From Peromyscus leucopus (taxonomy: Eukaryota; Chordata; Mammalia; Rodentia; Cricetidae), in the NCBI RefSeq assembly GCF_004664715.2, contig NC_051063.1:71782518-71846517 (forward strand): a stretch of 64,000 nucleotides of DNA, written 5' to 3'. Below the pieces are notes generated by a model. It was not told the origin of the DNA. It did not search any database and saw only the letters and a list, made by a program, of their open reading frames with translations. This document shows positions 46,789 to 56,166 of the stretch, in pieces (the stretch's first letter is position 1; each line of letters begins with the position of its first letter). Position numbers and translations under genes: made by a program.

Positions 46789-48639
46789 CTGCAAAGATTT
46801 CTGGAGAGTGTGGCCACCCCAAAACCTTGGAGCCTGTTTAAGGGGCTAAGACATTTTCAGGTCTCAGCCAGGACTGAGGAAGCATCAAAATTAGTTATTT
46901 TTACTATTACTCTCATTTTCCATTATTTTTTTTCAAATATAAGAAGATCCTAGGTTAGTAAGCCCCTCCATTCCTTGAGAAAGGTTGTAAGCTTAGATAG
47001 GAGAACAGATCACAAGGTAGAGGTGATGGTGGTGGTGCTTATCATGTACCTGAGGCCTCCAAGAAATCCTGAGCTGCCTAAGCTGCCCCATTCCACAATG
47101 AAGCCTTAAGCCAGCTCCTGACACAGGCCACAGGTACCCCGGGACTCCGCCCTTGAAGGCTAAGCTTAGTCATTGCTTGTAGCTGCCTCCATGGCAGAAG
47201 ACCACTGTTGGTATTGTTGGCCATGGGCCTCTGCCCTGCAGGGGGCACTCCCGTGGCTCCATTTCATGGGATTGCAGGTAGAGTGACCCTGGGGACTCCA
47301 GTGAGTGTGCATTCCTGCCTTTACCCACTGGGGAATGGATAGGTGTTCTGGACAGTTGGCTCCTGTCTCAACCAGACTAGCTCTGCCTGGGAAAGCTGGG
47401 GAAGCTGACACACGTGGCCCCCCTGTCCCCCTCCCCCACCTTTCCACCACACTGCTGCCTAGCCCTACCCCCTCTAGGTCAAGCTCTGGGTCTGTCCTGA
47501 TTTCTCCAGAGCCCACCTACAGCCCTCTGGGAACCAGAATCCTGAGCCCTTCCAGCAAACCAGGGAGGTCCCTTCTGGGCCTCCTCTGTGGCCGAAGCCT
47601 TTGAGCAGAGTGTTTTGGACCATTCCTGGTGGGAGGACTATGCATTCAGCAACTCGGATACCCTGCTAATTTGCAGAAGGCTGCTGAATGCCAGGCAGGT
47701 CAGCTGGAATTAACGTGTGCTTTGCTGAAAGAACAGAGTTGCCACCCACATCTCCATCCATGTCTGGGCTAGGAGCTGTCCTGGAATTCTAAAGGGAAAG
47801 GAGGGAAGGGCAGGGAGCACCCCCTCCTCCCGCTAGCCCCAGCCCCTGGGGGCTTTCACTGGCCTCCAAAGACTCAAAGCTCCCCGGTTGCTGGCAGAGT
47901 ACCTGCAGGGCTCTGTTACTAGTGTTGCTAGGTTAGTGGCCATGGTCTCTGCTGTCACTGGAAGTTGTAACCATGTTGAGCCAGCCAACTGGCAAGCCAG
48001 CCCTTACCAGTGTCCAGTTGTAGAAATCAGCTCAAGGTGCTTAGTAACCAGGGTAAGTGGCTAGAAAATATCCAGGCCCAGGTCCTGTCTTTGTCCAGCT
48101 ATGGGTCTCCGTGGTCACCACCGATGGGCCAGTGGACTCTCCACCCCCGGCACTGCCAGCACGCAGTTGACAGAAGCCCCCGGGGTCCTGTCGTCCCTGG
48201 AGCAGTATAAGCCAGACCAACCCATTCCTTCTCCCATTCTTGCCAAGTTTGGGAGCTTCTGGCACTTGCAGGCAGCCTTAGAACGTTCCAGAGGTTCAAG
48301 AGACCGGCTTTTTCTAGAGTTAGATGTTCAGGTGGGGCCTTGCCCTCTTCATGTGTCCTTGTGCCGAGATCTCTGGAATGGAAGGAGGTTGAAGGGACCC
48401 ACCCTCCCAGCGTGCACAGTTGCACCCCATCTTTCAAGCCGCCAGGGAGAGGACCGTGGTTTTAATTGGCTTAGTTCAGTGATGGAGCCTCCAAAGCCCT
48501 GGGAGGTGAATGGACGGCCTCGCCTTTGGAACCTACTGCCAGTGGACACAATGTAGCTGGAGGAATGAAAACAAGAAAGAGAAAGGCCCACAGGCTCTGG
48601 GTTTTTAATTGGCACCATTCTCCCACTGGCCCTCCAGCC

Positions 48640-49051
48640 CTCTTCGGCTCTGTTTGGGCCGCTGGGCCTGGGCGGCGAGAGATGGAGCCTTTCACAGTTG
48701 CAGACTGGTTTAAGTGGACCTGTATGGATTCCTGCCGGCACGCTGAAAGAGCGGGGCGCAGTCGCCGTTCGAGCAGCCCTGGGAAACTGGGCAGCCACCT
48801 GCAAGCCGTGAATAGCAGGAGCTGCTGAAGCTGCCTGGGCTTCAGTGGCCCCACGGCCCTGCCCTGCTGCAAAGAAAAGAGTTTTGTGAAGCTGCAATTA
48901 ATGTTGCTCCGCCGAGCCATTGGAAGTTGCTTTCTTGCTTTCAGCTGGGCCAGTGGGCTCCTTGCTTCTCCATTAGCCTGAGCACCGCCACAGTAGATGG
49001 CGTCTCTCAAGACACATATCCCCGTCAGCCCCGGAGGGAGGGGCCGTGCGG
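48640..49051. promoter_or_regulatory. candidate regulatory block: CpG cluster with CTCF-like site
   Basis: Unique, repeat-free sequence. About eleven CpG lie in 48644-48771, far denser than the surrounding intron, with another CpG-rich stretch at 49019-49051. A CTCF-type core, ccgccacagtagatggcg, is at 48985-49002. These are visible features. The regulatory role is inference. Confidence 0.35.
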
Positions 49052-51760
49052 TCTTTTGTCTCCCTCACTTTGTAATGCCCTCCAGCTAGTAGTGAGAAAA
49101 TTGTGTGAGCGACTGTGGTAGGACCGGCCCTTCAGTCCCTTCAGGACCGCTAGTTTTTCTGGCTTCTGTGTAAACCCCGAAGTCTCACTTAGAGGGGACC
49201 GTGGTGGAGGTGAGCGAGGAAAGGACACAAGAAAATAGAAGTAGAGAAATAGCCTGGGTACCAGAGGTGCGTGCCAGCTTAAGGGTTTCCGCTAGACTCA
49301 CCCCAGCCTGTCAGATAATTACCTCCGTGGCTCCTACTTCGTTGTGCAGTGGGAACCAAGATGGAGAAAGCAGCTAATCTCCCTGGTGTCGGCACCCCCA
49401 GGTCTGTGAGCATCAGTTACTAGTGCATACGTGTCTGCATAGGGCACCGGCCTACAGTGTTCCAGTTTGAGTGAACGAGTCTGGCTGTGGTTGTGACTGA
49501 GCACAATGGCTGTGAATTAGCCTGGACTCCCGTCTGACAGGCCACCAAAGTGGCACCCACTCCAGGCTGGCTGCCCTGTAGGAAGGAGGTTTTAGCTTTG
49601 TGAAGGTAGCATCTGGACCATGCCAGGCTGTCCATCTGTTGAGACAAAATTGGATCTCTGTCCCCCACTACCCTACCCTCAAAGCTGGCCTCCCCCTTTT
49701 TTTTTTAAATATAAATCACAGCAGCCAGAGAAGGTGTTTAGCACGAGGAGAGCGAGACCGTCCCCGTGGACTTATTCACAGCATGGCCCAGCTTTCCTGT
49801 GCTTGATGAAGATCTCCCTGGCCTGGCAGCCACACCCGACAGGCCAGTGTTCCCTGGGGTCTTCTAAATGCCCAGGGATGCAGGTGCGGTGTTGTTAGGT
49901 CCTGCCTGCCAAGCTTTTAGACAGAAATGAACAAAAGGGAAAAATAAAACTGTCAGGAAATGCACAGTTATATTGAGGTGTGTCCCTGGGAAAGTCAAAG
50001 CCGTGGACCCGCCCTGACCAACCCTTCCAGAGCCTGTGGTGGAGCATGCAAATGGGGGCACACAGAACCTTGGGCTTGGAGCTTCTACCTGCAATCCCCA
50101 AGGCGAGCAGCACCATTCCTTCTTTCTTTCTTTTTTTTTTTTTTTTTTAAATTTTTACTTTTATTTAGGTGAGAAAGCAGGCCATCCCTGGCAGGTGCCT
50201 GGTGCGCAAGAGCCCAGGGTGTCTCTTTCTCCAGGACACTAAAGCCAAGCAAGTGTTTCATTTACTCCCAGGTGAAGTCTTGAGAAAGGTAGCCCTCTCT
50301 AACAGGTCCTCCTGTTAGGCTCAGAGGACATCAAGGAGCCACATACTTTGTCCCCGCCACTTGACTGTGGCTCTGTGGGTGGAACCAGCTGAGCCCAGGG
50401 AAGCAGAATGTGCCCGGGAATGTCCTGCCACACCCGCTGCCCGTGGGCATGTCCCCAGCCATTTACCCTGCCTAGGCATGCTGGGACATGCCAGCCAAGC
50501 CCAGCTGGATGCTGCCCTGCACTTGCCTCACAGGACTCCAGTGGTCAGTGAGAACCCGGGCAGCCCTTCCTTTCCACAGCCCGCATGCCAGAGGGTCTGC
50601 TCTTGGCGGCTCCTGAGTGGAGACGGTGGGTCCCCCCCCACTCTGCCTCGCTTGGGATTGTTTTTCATCACGCTTGGTGCCGCTGGGCACCATCAAGTGT
50701 TATTTCAACCCTTCTGAGCCAAGCATTGCACATGATTTCATCTGAGCTTGGATACAGGCCTTAAAGTACAGTTTTGTTTCTCCACGTTACAGATAGCATG
50801 CATGAAAGAGCTACTAACTCTAAGGTCAGAGCCAGGTTGTGCCCCACATGTCCGTCTCTTCCCTCTGAGCCTCACACATGTTAAGCCTTCCACTGAACTT
50901 CACCCCAGCTCTTTGTCCATCATTTTCAATCTCTTTAATTCACCCACCGGCCCATCCATCTTTGATCTAGCAGGCATCAGAGTCAATTAATATATACTGG
51001 TTCCCTGGCAGAGGTCTATGCAGGTGACAACCCAGTAGGATTCTAGCAGCCGGCCCAGGTGTGGGGCTGCAGCATGGAGGACACAGGGTTCCCTTTGCTG
51101 GGCAGAGAGGCTCCAGGGGCGCTTGGTGGGGGCAGGGTCGGTGGACATTTTAGCTATCTTATGATGTATGGTGCATTTCCCAAAGATAAGTGAGTTTAGT
51201 TGCTGTGAGGTCAGCAAGGTAAAACCCTTGGAAGCACTTCTACCCAGAGGACAGAGACTCAGAAAAGCTAGGTGTGCTTGCTGGCCTCAGGGATGCATGC
51301 AGACCCATCCCTACTGCCCCTGGCAGGAGGGGAAACACACTGCCAGCCACAAAGGACAGCCTTGGAGGCTTGGGGACTGCTTCTGATTTGTCTTTGCCCA
51401 GGTGGGCAGGTCACAGGAATGAGACAGCTGTTTCCACAATGCTTGCTTGCTTTTTCTTTAGGAGTTAGCGTTTTCCCTCCCAACTTGAGTCTGGCCCTTT
51501 GAACTTGGCCTCTGCACCTCATCTGAAGGGGTGGAGATGTGGCAGGGGAACTGGGTCCACTGCCACACACATTGAAAATACAGACACCAGCCCACGTGTG
51601 TCTTCCACATTTGGGCTGAGGTGTTCCTCCAGAACCCTGTGACAAGCCAGATGACTTCTCTTTACATGCTCTGGAGATCTTCTGGGTGAGCCAAGTACTG
51701 CCTTGGGAGTCTAAAAAGCAGCATTCTCCCCCAGGACAGGAAGCCCCATTCTAGCCCTGG

Positions 51761-51780
51761 ACAGGCAGGCAGGCAGGCAG
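51761..51780 (+). repeat. short (CAGG)n tract
   Basis: Four to five CAGG units within unique sequence. Confidence 0.8.
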
Positions 51781-52246
51781 ATGCAGCAAGAACATTGGAA
51801 CCTCATGGCAGCAATGTCCACCAGGGTGACCCCGATCCTGTGTTCTGTAAAAGGACCCTGTGGCCATGGGCATCAACAGACAAGTGTCCACACAGGTGTG
51901 GCCCCCTGGTTCTTGTTTTCTCACCCCGACTCAGATTTAATTGGTGATACTAGGTGAAGGAAGCTGGGCCTGGTAGGTTTTTCTTGTTGTTTGTTTTTGT
52001 CCATATAGTTTTGTAAAATTCTTACCAAAAAGAACAGGAAAGAAGAAAAATGAACTTTGAAGGAGACTCACCAAAAAGCTTTCACATGGAGATGGGGTGA
52101 AGGCTTCTTTCCTAAAAAACTACAAGTTGACTGAGCTTTTTGTCCTTCATCCCTAGTTTAAGGTGCCCTCTCCTAAAATAAAAAGCTAGACAGACACATT
52201 TTTCAACAGTGCATTCAAGTTTGGGAATTAAGAGTAGTATACATGC

Positions 52247-52411
52247 CGGGCGGTGGTGGCGCACACCTTTAATCCCAGCACTCGGGAGGCAGAGCCAGGT
52301 GGGTCTTTGTGAGTTCGAGGCCAGCCTGGACTACCAAGTGAGTTCCAGGAAAGGCGCAAAGCTACACAGAGAAACCCTGTCTCAAAAAAAACCAAAAAAA
52401 AAAAAAAAAAA
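52247..52411 (+). mobile_element. young full-length B1 SINE (cricetid-like variant)
   Basis: Starts gccgggcggtggtggcgcac and includes gttcgaggccagcctggact, gttccaggaaaggcgcaaag and ctacacagagaaaccctgtc, with a long A tail. An exact target duplication aagagtagtataca flanks it (52232-52245 and 52412-52425). The 'aaaggcgcaaag' form is the basis for suggesting a cricetid rodent. Confidence 0.97.
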
Positions 52412-52865
52412 AAGAGTAGTATACAAAGGAATCCTCATTTTTCCAAAGGCTCAGCTGCCTGTCACTGTGACAGAAATACCAGAGATAATAAACACCTTAG
52501 GAGGAGGAAAGGGTTACGGCATGGCTGCTTGAGTGTGTGGCAGCACGGGCTCATGGCTGGAGTGCATGGCAGAAGGGGCCTGGTTAGCTCGTGGCCACTG
52601 GGAAGGGAAAGGGAGGAGACTGGGGTCCCAGTTTTCCCGTCAAGGGCATGAATTGCAATATCAAAAAGTTGGACACACCACCAAGGTGCCACCCCCTCCC
52701 AATAGTGGCACAGGCTGGGTTCTGAGCCTTCAACATATGGACCACTAGGGGACATTGACCATCCAAATGACGTCATGCTCCTGTGTACAAGACCACACAG
52801 AGATCACCAGGCATTATTCTCCATTCTTACACAGAAGGATTCAAGCTGTACATCCCCATTTGCAC

Positions 52866-53075
52866 CTATATATTTTATGTGTATTGGTATTTTGTCTGTA
52901 TGTGTATCCATGTATCATGTGCATGCCTGGTACCCATGGAGGCTAGAAAAGAGCATCATATCCCCTGGAACTGAGGTTACAGACAGTTGTGAGCCTCCAT
53001 ATGGGTGCTGGGAATTGAACCCTTGCTCTCTGGAAGAGCAGCTAGTGCTCTTAACAGCTGATCCATCCTTTAGCC
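52866..53075 (-). mobile_element. B2/B3 SINE, reverse
   Basis: gtatcatgtgcatgcctggt, gtgagcctccatatgggtgc, tgggaattgaacccttgctc and gctcttaacagctgatccat follow the reversed B3, ending in tagccc. Confidence 0.88.
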
Positions 53076-53457
53076 CAGCACCCACAGGTGTTTTTGTGGC
53101 CAGCGTGAGCTGCCCCCTCCACTTCCCCAGCTAGCTGCAGGCTGTTCATTCTGTGGGTCAGCCTGCTTCTACCTGGCCTCCCTCAGGGCCCCATCATGGA
53201 CCTGTCCTGTTGCCAGTCTTCTTCAGCAGCGTTCTGCAATATGTGTGACTCCTTTGGGATGTGGCAGCTCTGTCTCCCATCGGACGCACTCCCTCCAGTA
53301 GGATTGCTGGTCACACAGGTCAGGTCCATGTCACCAGAGCAGTGATTGGCCACATTTAGATGGTCTGCTTTCTGCCCCCTCCTGGTCAAACACGGGGGTT
53401 TTGCCAACCAGATAGGTAGGTAAACAACTGTTTCTCTCTGCTCCTTGTCCTTCTCCG

Positions 53458-53592
53458 TTTTGTGACAAAGTCTTGCTGTGTAGTTCTGGCTGACCTAGGA
53501 CTACTGTGTAGAGCAGGCTGACCCCTTAAATGTGCATGAAGTCTCCTGCCTCCACCTCCCGCTGCGGTGCTGTAGACCTGTACCTACCACAG
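53458..53592 (-). mobile_element. old B1 SINE, reverse
   Basis: ttttgtgacaaagtcttgct, gtgtagttctggctgaccta, gactactgtgtagagcaggc and cctgtacctaccaca. A diverged reverse B1. Confidence 0.65.
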
Positions 53593-53713
53593 CTTACTAT
53601 TGTTATTTAGTTTGCATTCCCAGATCAGTTGAGTGTCTTTTCACATATTTAAGAGAGCATCTGTGTCCCTTTTCCGTGTTCTTGTCACTGGCCTTTTTAA
53701 AGAACAGCTATTG

Positions 53714-53847
53714 TAACTCTGGAGACCAGGCTGGCCTTGAACTCAGAGAGATGCAAGAGTTCAAGGCCAGCCTGGTCTCCAAAGCAAGTTCCAGGAAAGG
53801 CACAAAGCTACACAGAGAAACCCTGTCTCGAAAAACCAAACAAAACA
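53714..53847 (+). mobile_element. B1 SINE with inverted 5' piece
   Basis: The right part (53757-53847) is a forward B1 3' half ending in an A/C-rich tail. The left part (53721-53744) is an exact reverse complement of 53757-53780, with a 12-base gap between. The target duplication aacagctattg flanks the whole (53703-53713 and 53848-53858), so both pieces arrived in one insertion. Confidence 0.9.
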
Positions 53848-53969
53848 AACAGCTATTGATCTGTCTCTTCCCAACTGAATATTAGGGAGATTAACTTTGG
53901 TTGTGGTTTGAGTTACAAATATTTATGTGTAATTTGTTCTTTGTTTTCTGACTCTGGCATTCTTATACT

Positions 53970-54260
53970 TTGCTGGGATATAATTCATGTACCACACTAC
54001 TCATACATTTGTCATGTACAATGGGTGGTTTGTAGCTTATTCACAGAACTCTGTAGCCGTCACCACATCAATTTTTAAAGCACTTTGTTGCTTCTTAAAG
54101 CAGAGATGTACCCACTGGTCATTATTCCCCAGCCGCTGGCAAACGCTGATCTGTGTTCTTTCTGCAGACTCCTTTATCTTGGGCATTATGCATAAGCAGA
54201 ATCACAAAACACACACCCTTTTCCGCCTGGCTTCTTTCACTCCGCACACAGCTTCCACAC
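53970..54260 (+). mobile_element. ancient LINE-like 3' sequence
   Basis: Text such as ggatataattcatgtaccac, tacaatgggtggtttgtagc, ctgtagccgtcaccacatca and ctggcttctttcactccgca follows a very common old mammalian L1-type segment. No ORF is preserved. Confidence 0.5.
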
Positions 54261-54875
54261 TGTAGCGTTCTCAGTTCCTCCTTTCTGATAGCTTTTGCAT
54301 CCTTTTTCCTCTGTGACCATGATGAGTGACACAACAGAGGCGCTAGGAACAGGTTCTACAGGGCACGCTTTGCACATCTACCTCGGAGCTGAACTGCCCG
54401 ATCTCAAGGAAGCGCTGTTTGGCATTTTTCAGGAACTGTCAGACTGCTCGGTACAGTGGCTCCGTGGCAGCATCGTAATCATTATGCACGCCAGCTGCCT
54501 TTGGCATCTTTTGACATGTACTTGTTTTTGTCATATTCAATTATTTCTTTAATGGCTCTGGATTTTGAGTTTTAGAAAGGACGGTCAACCTCAAGATGAG
54601 GAAGCCTAGTTCCTCTAGTCCTCTATGGCTTTATGTTGTGGTCTTTGGTCTGTAGTCCTTGCGCATGCTCTGAATGTGGAGCCACTCCCCCATTTGTCTC
54701 AACTGGAGACCCAGCTTCTCGTCCCCATTTTGAGATTCCTTTGCTACCACGCATTGTGCCGTGTCTACTTGGGATGTCGTCTTCTGCTGTCTTGGGCTCC
54801 ACTGACATGGGTACTTGCTGTGTCTTTCTAGCTCTTGAGGCTTTGCTTAAACATACTATTTGGTATGGGGGGGTC

Positions 54876-55309
54876 TGTTGATGTAACCAACCGTCTTATT
54901 AAATAAGAAACACAGAAACAATGTAAAAGAGAAAGCCAAGAGGTCAGAGCTCAGAGCTAAAATCTCACCCTTCCTCCTGCTGTCCCAGCTTCGCGAAAAG
55001 AGACCTACTTCCTGTCGGTTCGTTTTTTTTATAGTATGTTGTTCTGCCTTCTCATTGGTTGTAAACCCAAACACATGACTGCCTCGTCACTGTCTGAATG
55101 TACAGCCCCCTAGGTCTTAAAGGTATATGTCTCCAATGCTGACTGTATCCCTGAACACACAGAGATCTTATGGGATTAAAGGCGTGTGCCACCACCGCCA
55201 CACTCTTGCTATGGCTCTAATAGCTCTGACCCTGAACACACAGATATCTATAGGATTAAAGGCGTGTGCCACCACTGCCACACTCTTGCTATGGCTCTAA
55301 TAGCTCTGA
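54876..55309 (-). mobile_element. LTR arm, minus orientation, truncated at its U3 end
   Basis: The reverse complement of the right LTR, missing the first 65 bases of the LTR. Its outer end is an LTR 3' (U5-type) terminus. It carries the same internal 80-base duplication as the right arm. Promoter-like elements (reverse CCAAT and TATA) would direct transcription leftwards. Confidence 0.88.
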
Positions 55310-55446
55310 ATTATTTTCTCTGATTTGTCAAATACCTGTTTAGGTATTTATTACTTGTATATATTGTATATAGTTATTGTACTTTTGTATATAGTTTTTC
55401 TTTTGTTAGTTATAACCTTTTGCTTTCTTTTTCTTTTTATTAAAAT
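55310..55446 (+). mobile_element. remnant of ERV internal region
   Basis: An A/T-rich stretch (gtatttattacttgtatata ... ttgctttctttttcttttta) between the arms. It is presumably the last part of the internal region before the polypurine tract. No conserved protein motif was seen. The 70-residue ORF here is too A/T-driven to call. Confidence 0.5.
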
Positions 55447-55459
55447 AGAAAAGGGGAAA
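55447..55459 (+). promoter_or_regulatory. retroviral polypurine tract
   Basis: agaaaaggggaaa sits immediately before the TG that opens the right LTR at 55460. This is the expected place and composition of the plus-strand primer, so the right LTR is a genuine 3' LTR. Confidence 0.8.
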
Positions 55460-55524
55460 TGTGGTGGTAATCTAATTGTACAGAATTATTATTTTGATTG
55501 TATGTTAATAAAGTTGTCTGGGGG

Positions 55525-55684
55525 TCAGAGCTATTAGAGCCATAGCAAGAGTGTGGCGGTGGTGGCACACGCCTTTAATCCTATAGATATCTGTGTGTTC
55601 AGGGTCAGAGCTATTAGAGCCATAGCAAGAGTGTGGCGGTGGTGGCACACGCCTTTAATCCCATAAGATCTCTGTGTGTTCAGG
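55525..55684 (+). repeat. 80-bp tandem duplication within the LTR carrying a B1-head-like motif
   Basis: Each unit opens tcagagctattagagccata and includes gtggcggtggtggcacacgc with ctttaatcc, which closely resembles the first 30 bases of a B1 SINE. The units start at 55525 and 55605. The same pair appears inverted in the left arm. Confidence 0.9.
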
Positions 55685-55775
55685 GATACAGTCAGCATTG
55701 GAGACATATACCTTTAAGACCTAGGGGGCTGTACATTCAGACAGTGACGAGGCAGTCATGTGTTTGGGTTTACAA

Positions 55776-55807
55776 CCAATGAGAAGGCAGAACAACATAC
55801 TATAAAA
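55776..55807 (+). promoter_or_regulatory. LTR promoter: CCAAT and TATA boxes
   Basis: CCAAT at 55776-55780 and TATAAAA at 55801-55807 are at normal core-promoter spacing and point outward to the right. A mirror copy in the left arm points outward to the left. Confidence 0.6.
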
Positions 55808-56042
55808 AAACGAACCGACAGGAAGTAGGTCTCTTTTCGCGAAGCTGGGACAGCAGGAGGAAGGGTGAGATTTTAGCTCTGAGCTCTGACCTCTTGGCTT
55901 TCTCTTTTACATTGTTTCTGTGTTTCTTATTTAATAAGACGGTTGGTTACATCAACAGGGGTCTGGTAGAATGAGCCTGTATTGTTGGCTATAGAACTTT
56001 CCAGGCTCGTGTCATCTGTTTATTTTCCCATCAAGAATGAAA

Positions 56043-56166
56043 TAGCTGGGCATGGTGGCTGGCACAGGCCTGTAATCCTAGCACTTGGGAGGCTGAGGCA
56101 GGAGGATCAAGGGTTTGAAACCAGCCTGGGTGACACAGTCAGACCCTGTCTCAAAGCTCAAAAAAC
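56043..56166 (+). mobile_element. old B1 SINE
   Basis: agctgggcatggtggctggc, cctgtaatcctagcacttgg, gaggctgaggcaggaggatc and gaccctgtctcaaagctcaa. Complete but diverged, of the older B1 type. Confidence 0.88.

Larger units (their letters stand above)
54876..55957. mobile_element. palindromic endogenous-retrovirus unit (two inverted LTR arms)
   Basis: Left arm 54876-55309 and right arm 55525-55957 are reverse complements. On reading I find one substitution (ccactgcc versus ccaccgcc) and one base difference in the T/A run. The unit begins TGTTGATG and ends CATCAACA, and is flanked by a 6-base direct repeat GGGGTC (54870-54875 and 55958-55963), the size typical of ERV2-class integrations. The 215-base centre has an A/T-rich part and a polypurine tract before the right LTR. 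No gag, pol or env reading frame remains. Confidence 0.9.
55460..55957 (+). mobile_element. complete LTR, plus orientation (498 bp)
   Basis: Opens TGTGGTGGTAATC and closes ACATCAACA (TG...CA ends). Inside are two 80-base tandem units (from 55525 and 55605), a CCAAT box (55776-55780), TATAAAA (55801-55807) and a pyrimidine-rich 3' part. ERV2-like by the 6-base target duplication. The family name is not known to me. Confidence 0.85.

Noticed and set aside
48349..49010. Overlapping 182- and 179-residue minus-strand ORFs
   Set aside because: They lie over the CpG-rich block, where stop codons are rare. No homology was recognised. A conserved exon remains possible but unsupported.
55184..55309. 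Regular direct repeats that might suggest a CRISPR-like array
   Set aside because: Only two units. They are the tandem units of a retroviral LTR in a mammalian genome.
55325..55537. 70-residue ORF in the LTR unit centre
   Set aside because: A/T-rich low-complexity frame crossing the polypurine tract into the LTR. No viral protein motif was seen.
54876..55957. DNA transposon (MITE) reading of the inverted-repeat unit
   Set aside because: The TG...CA ends, polypurine tract, CCAAT/TATA promoter and 6-base duplication fit an LTR of ERV2 type better.
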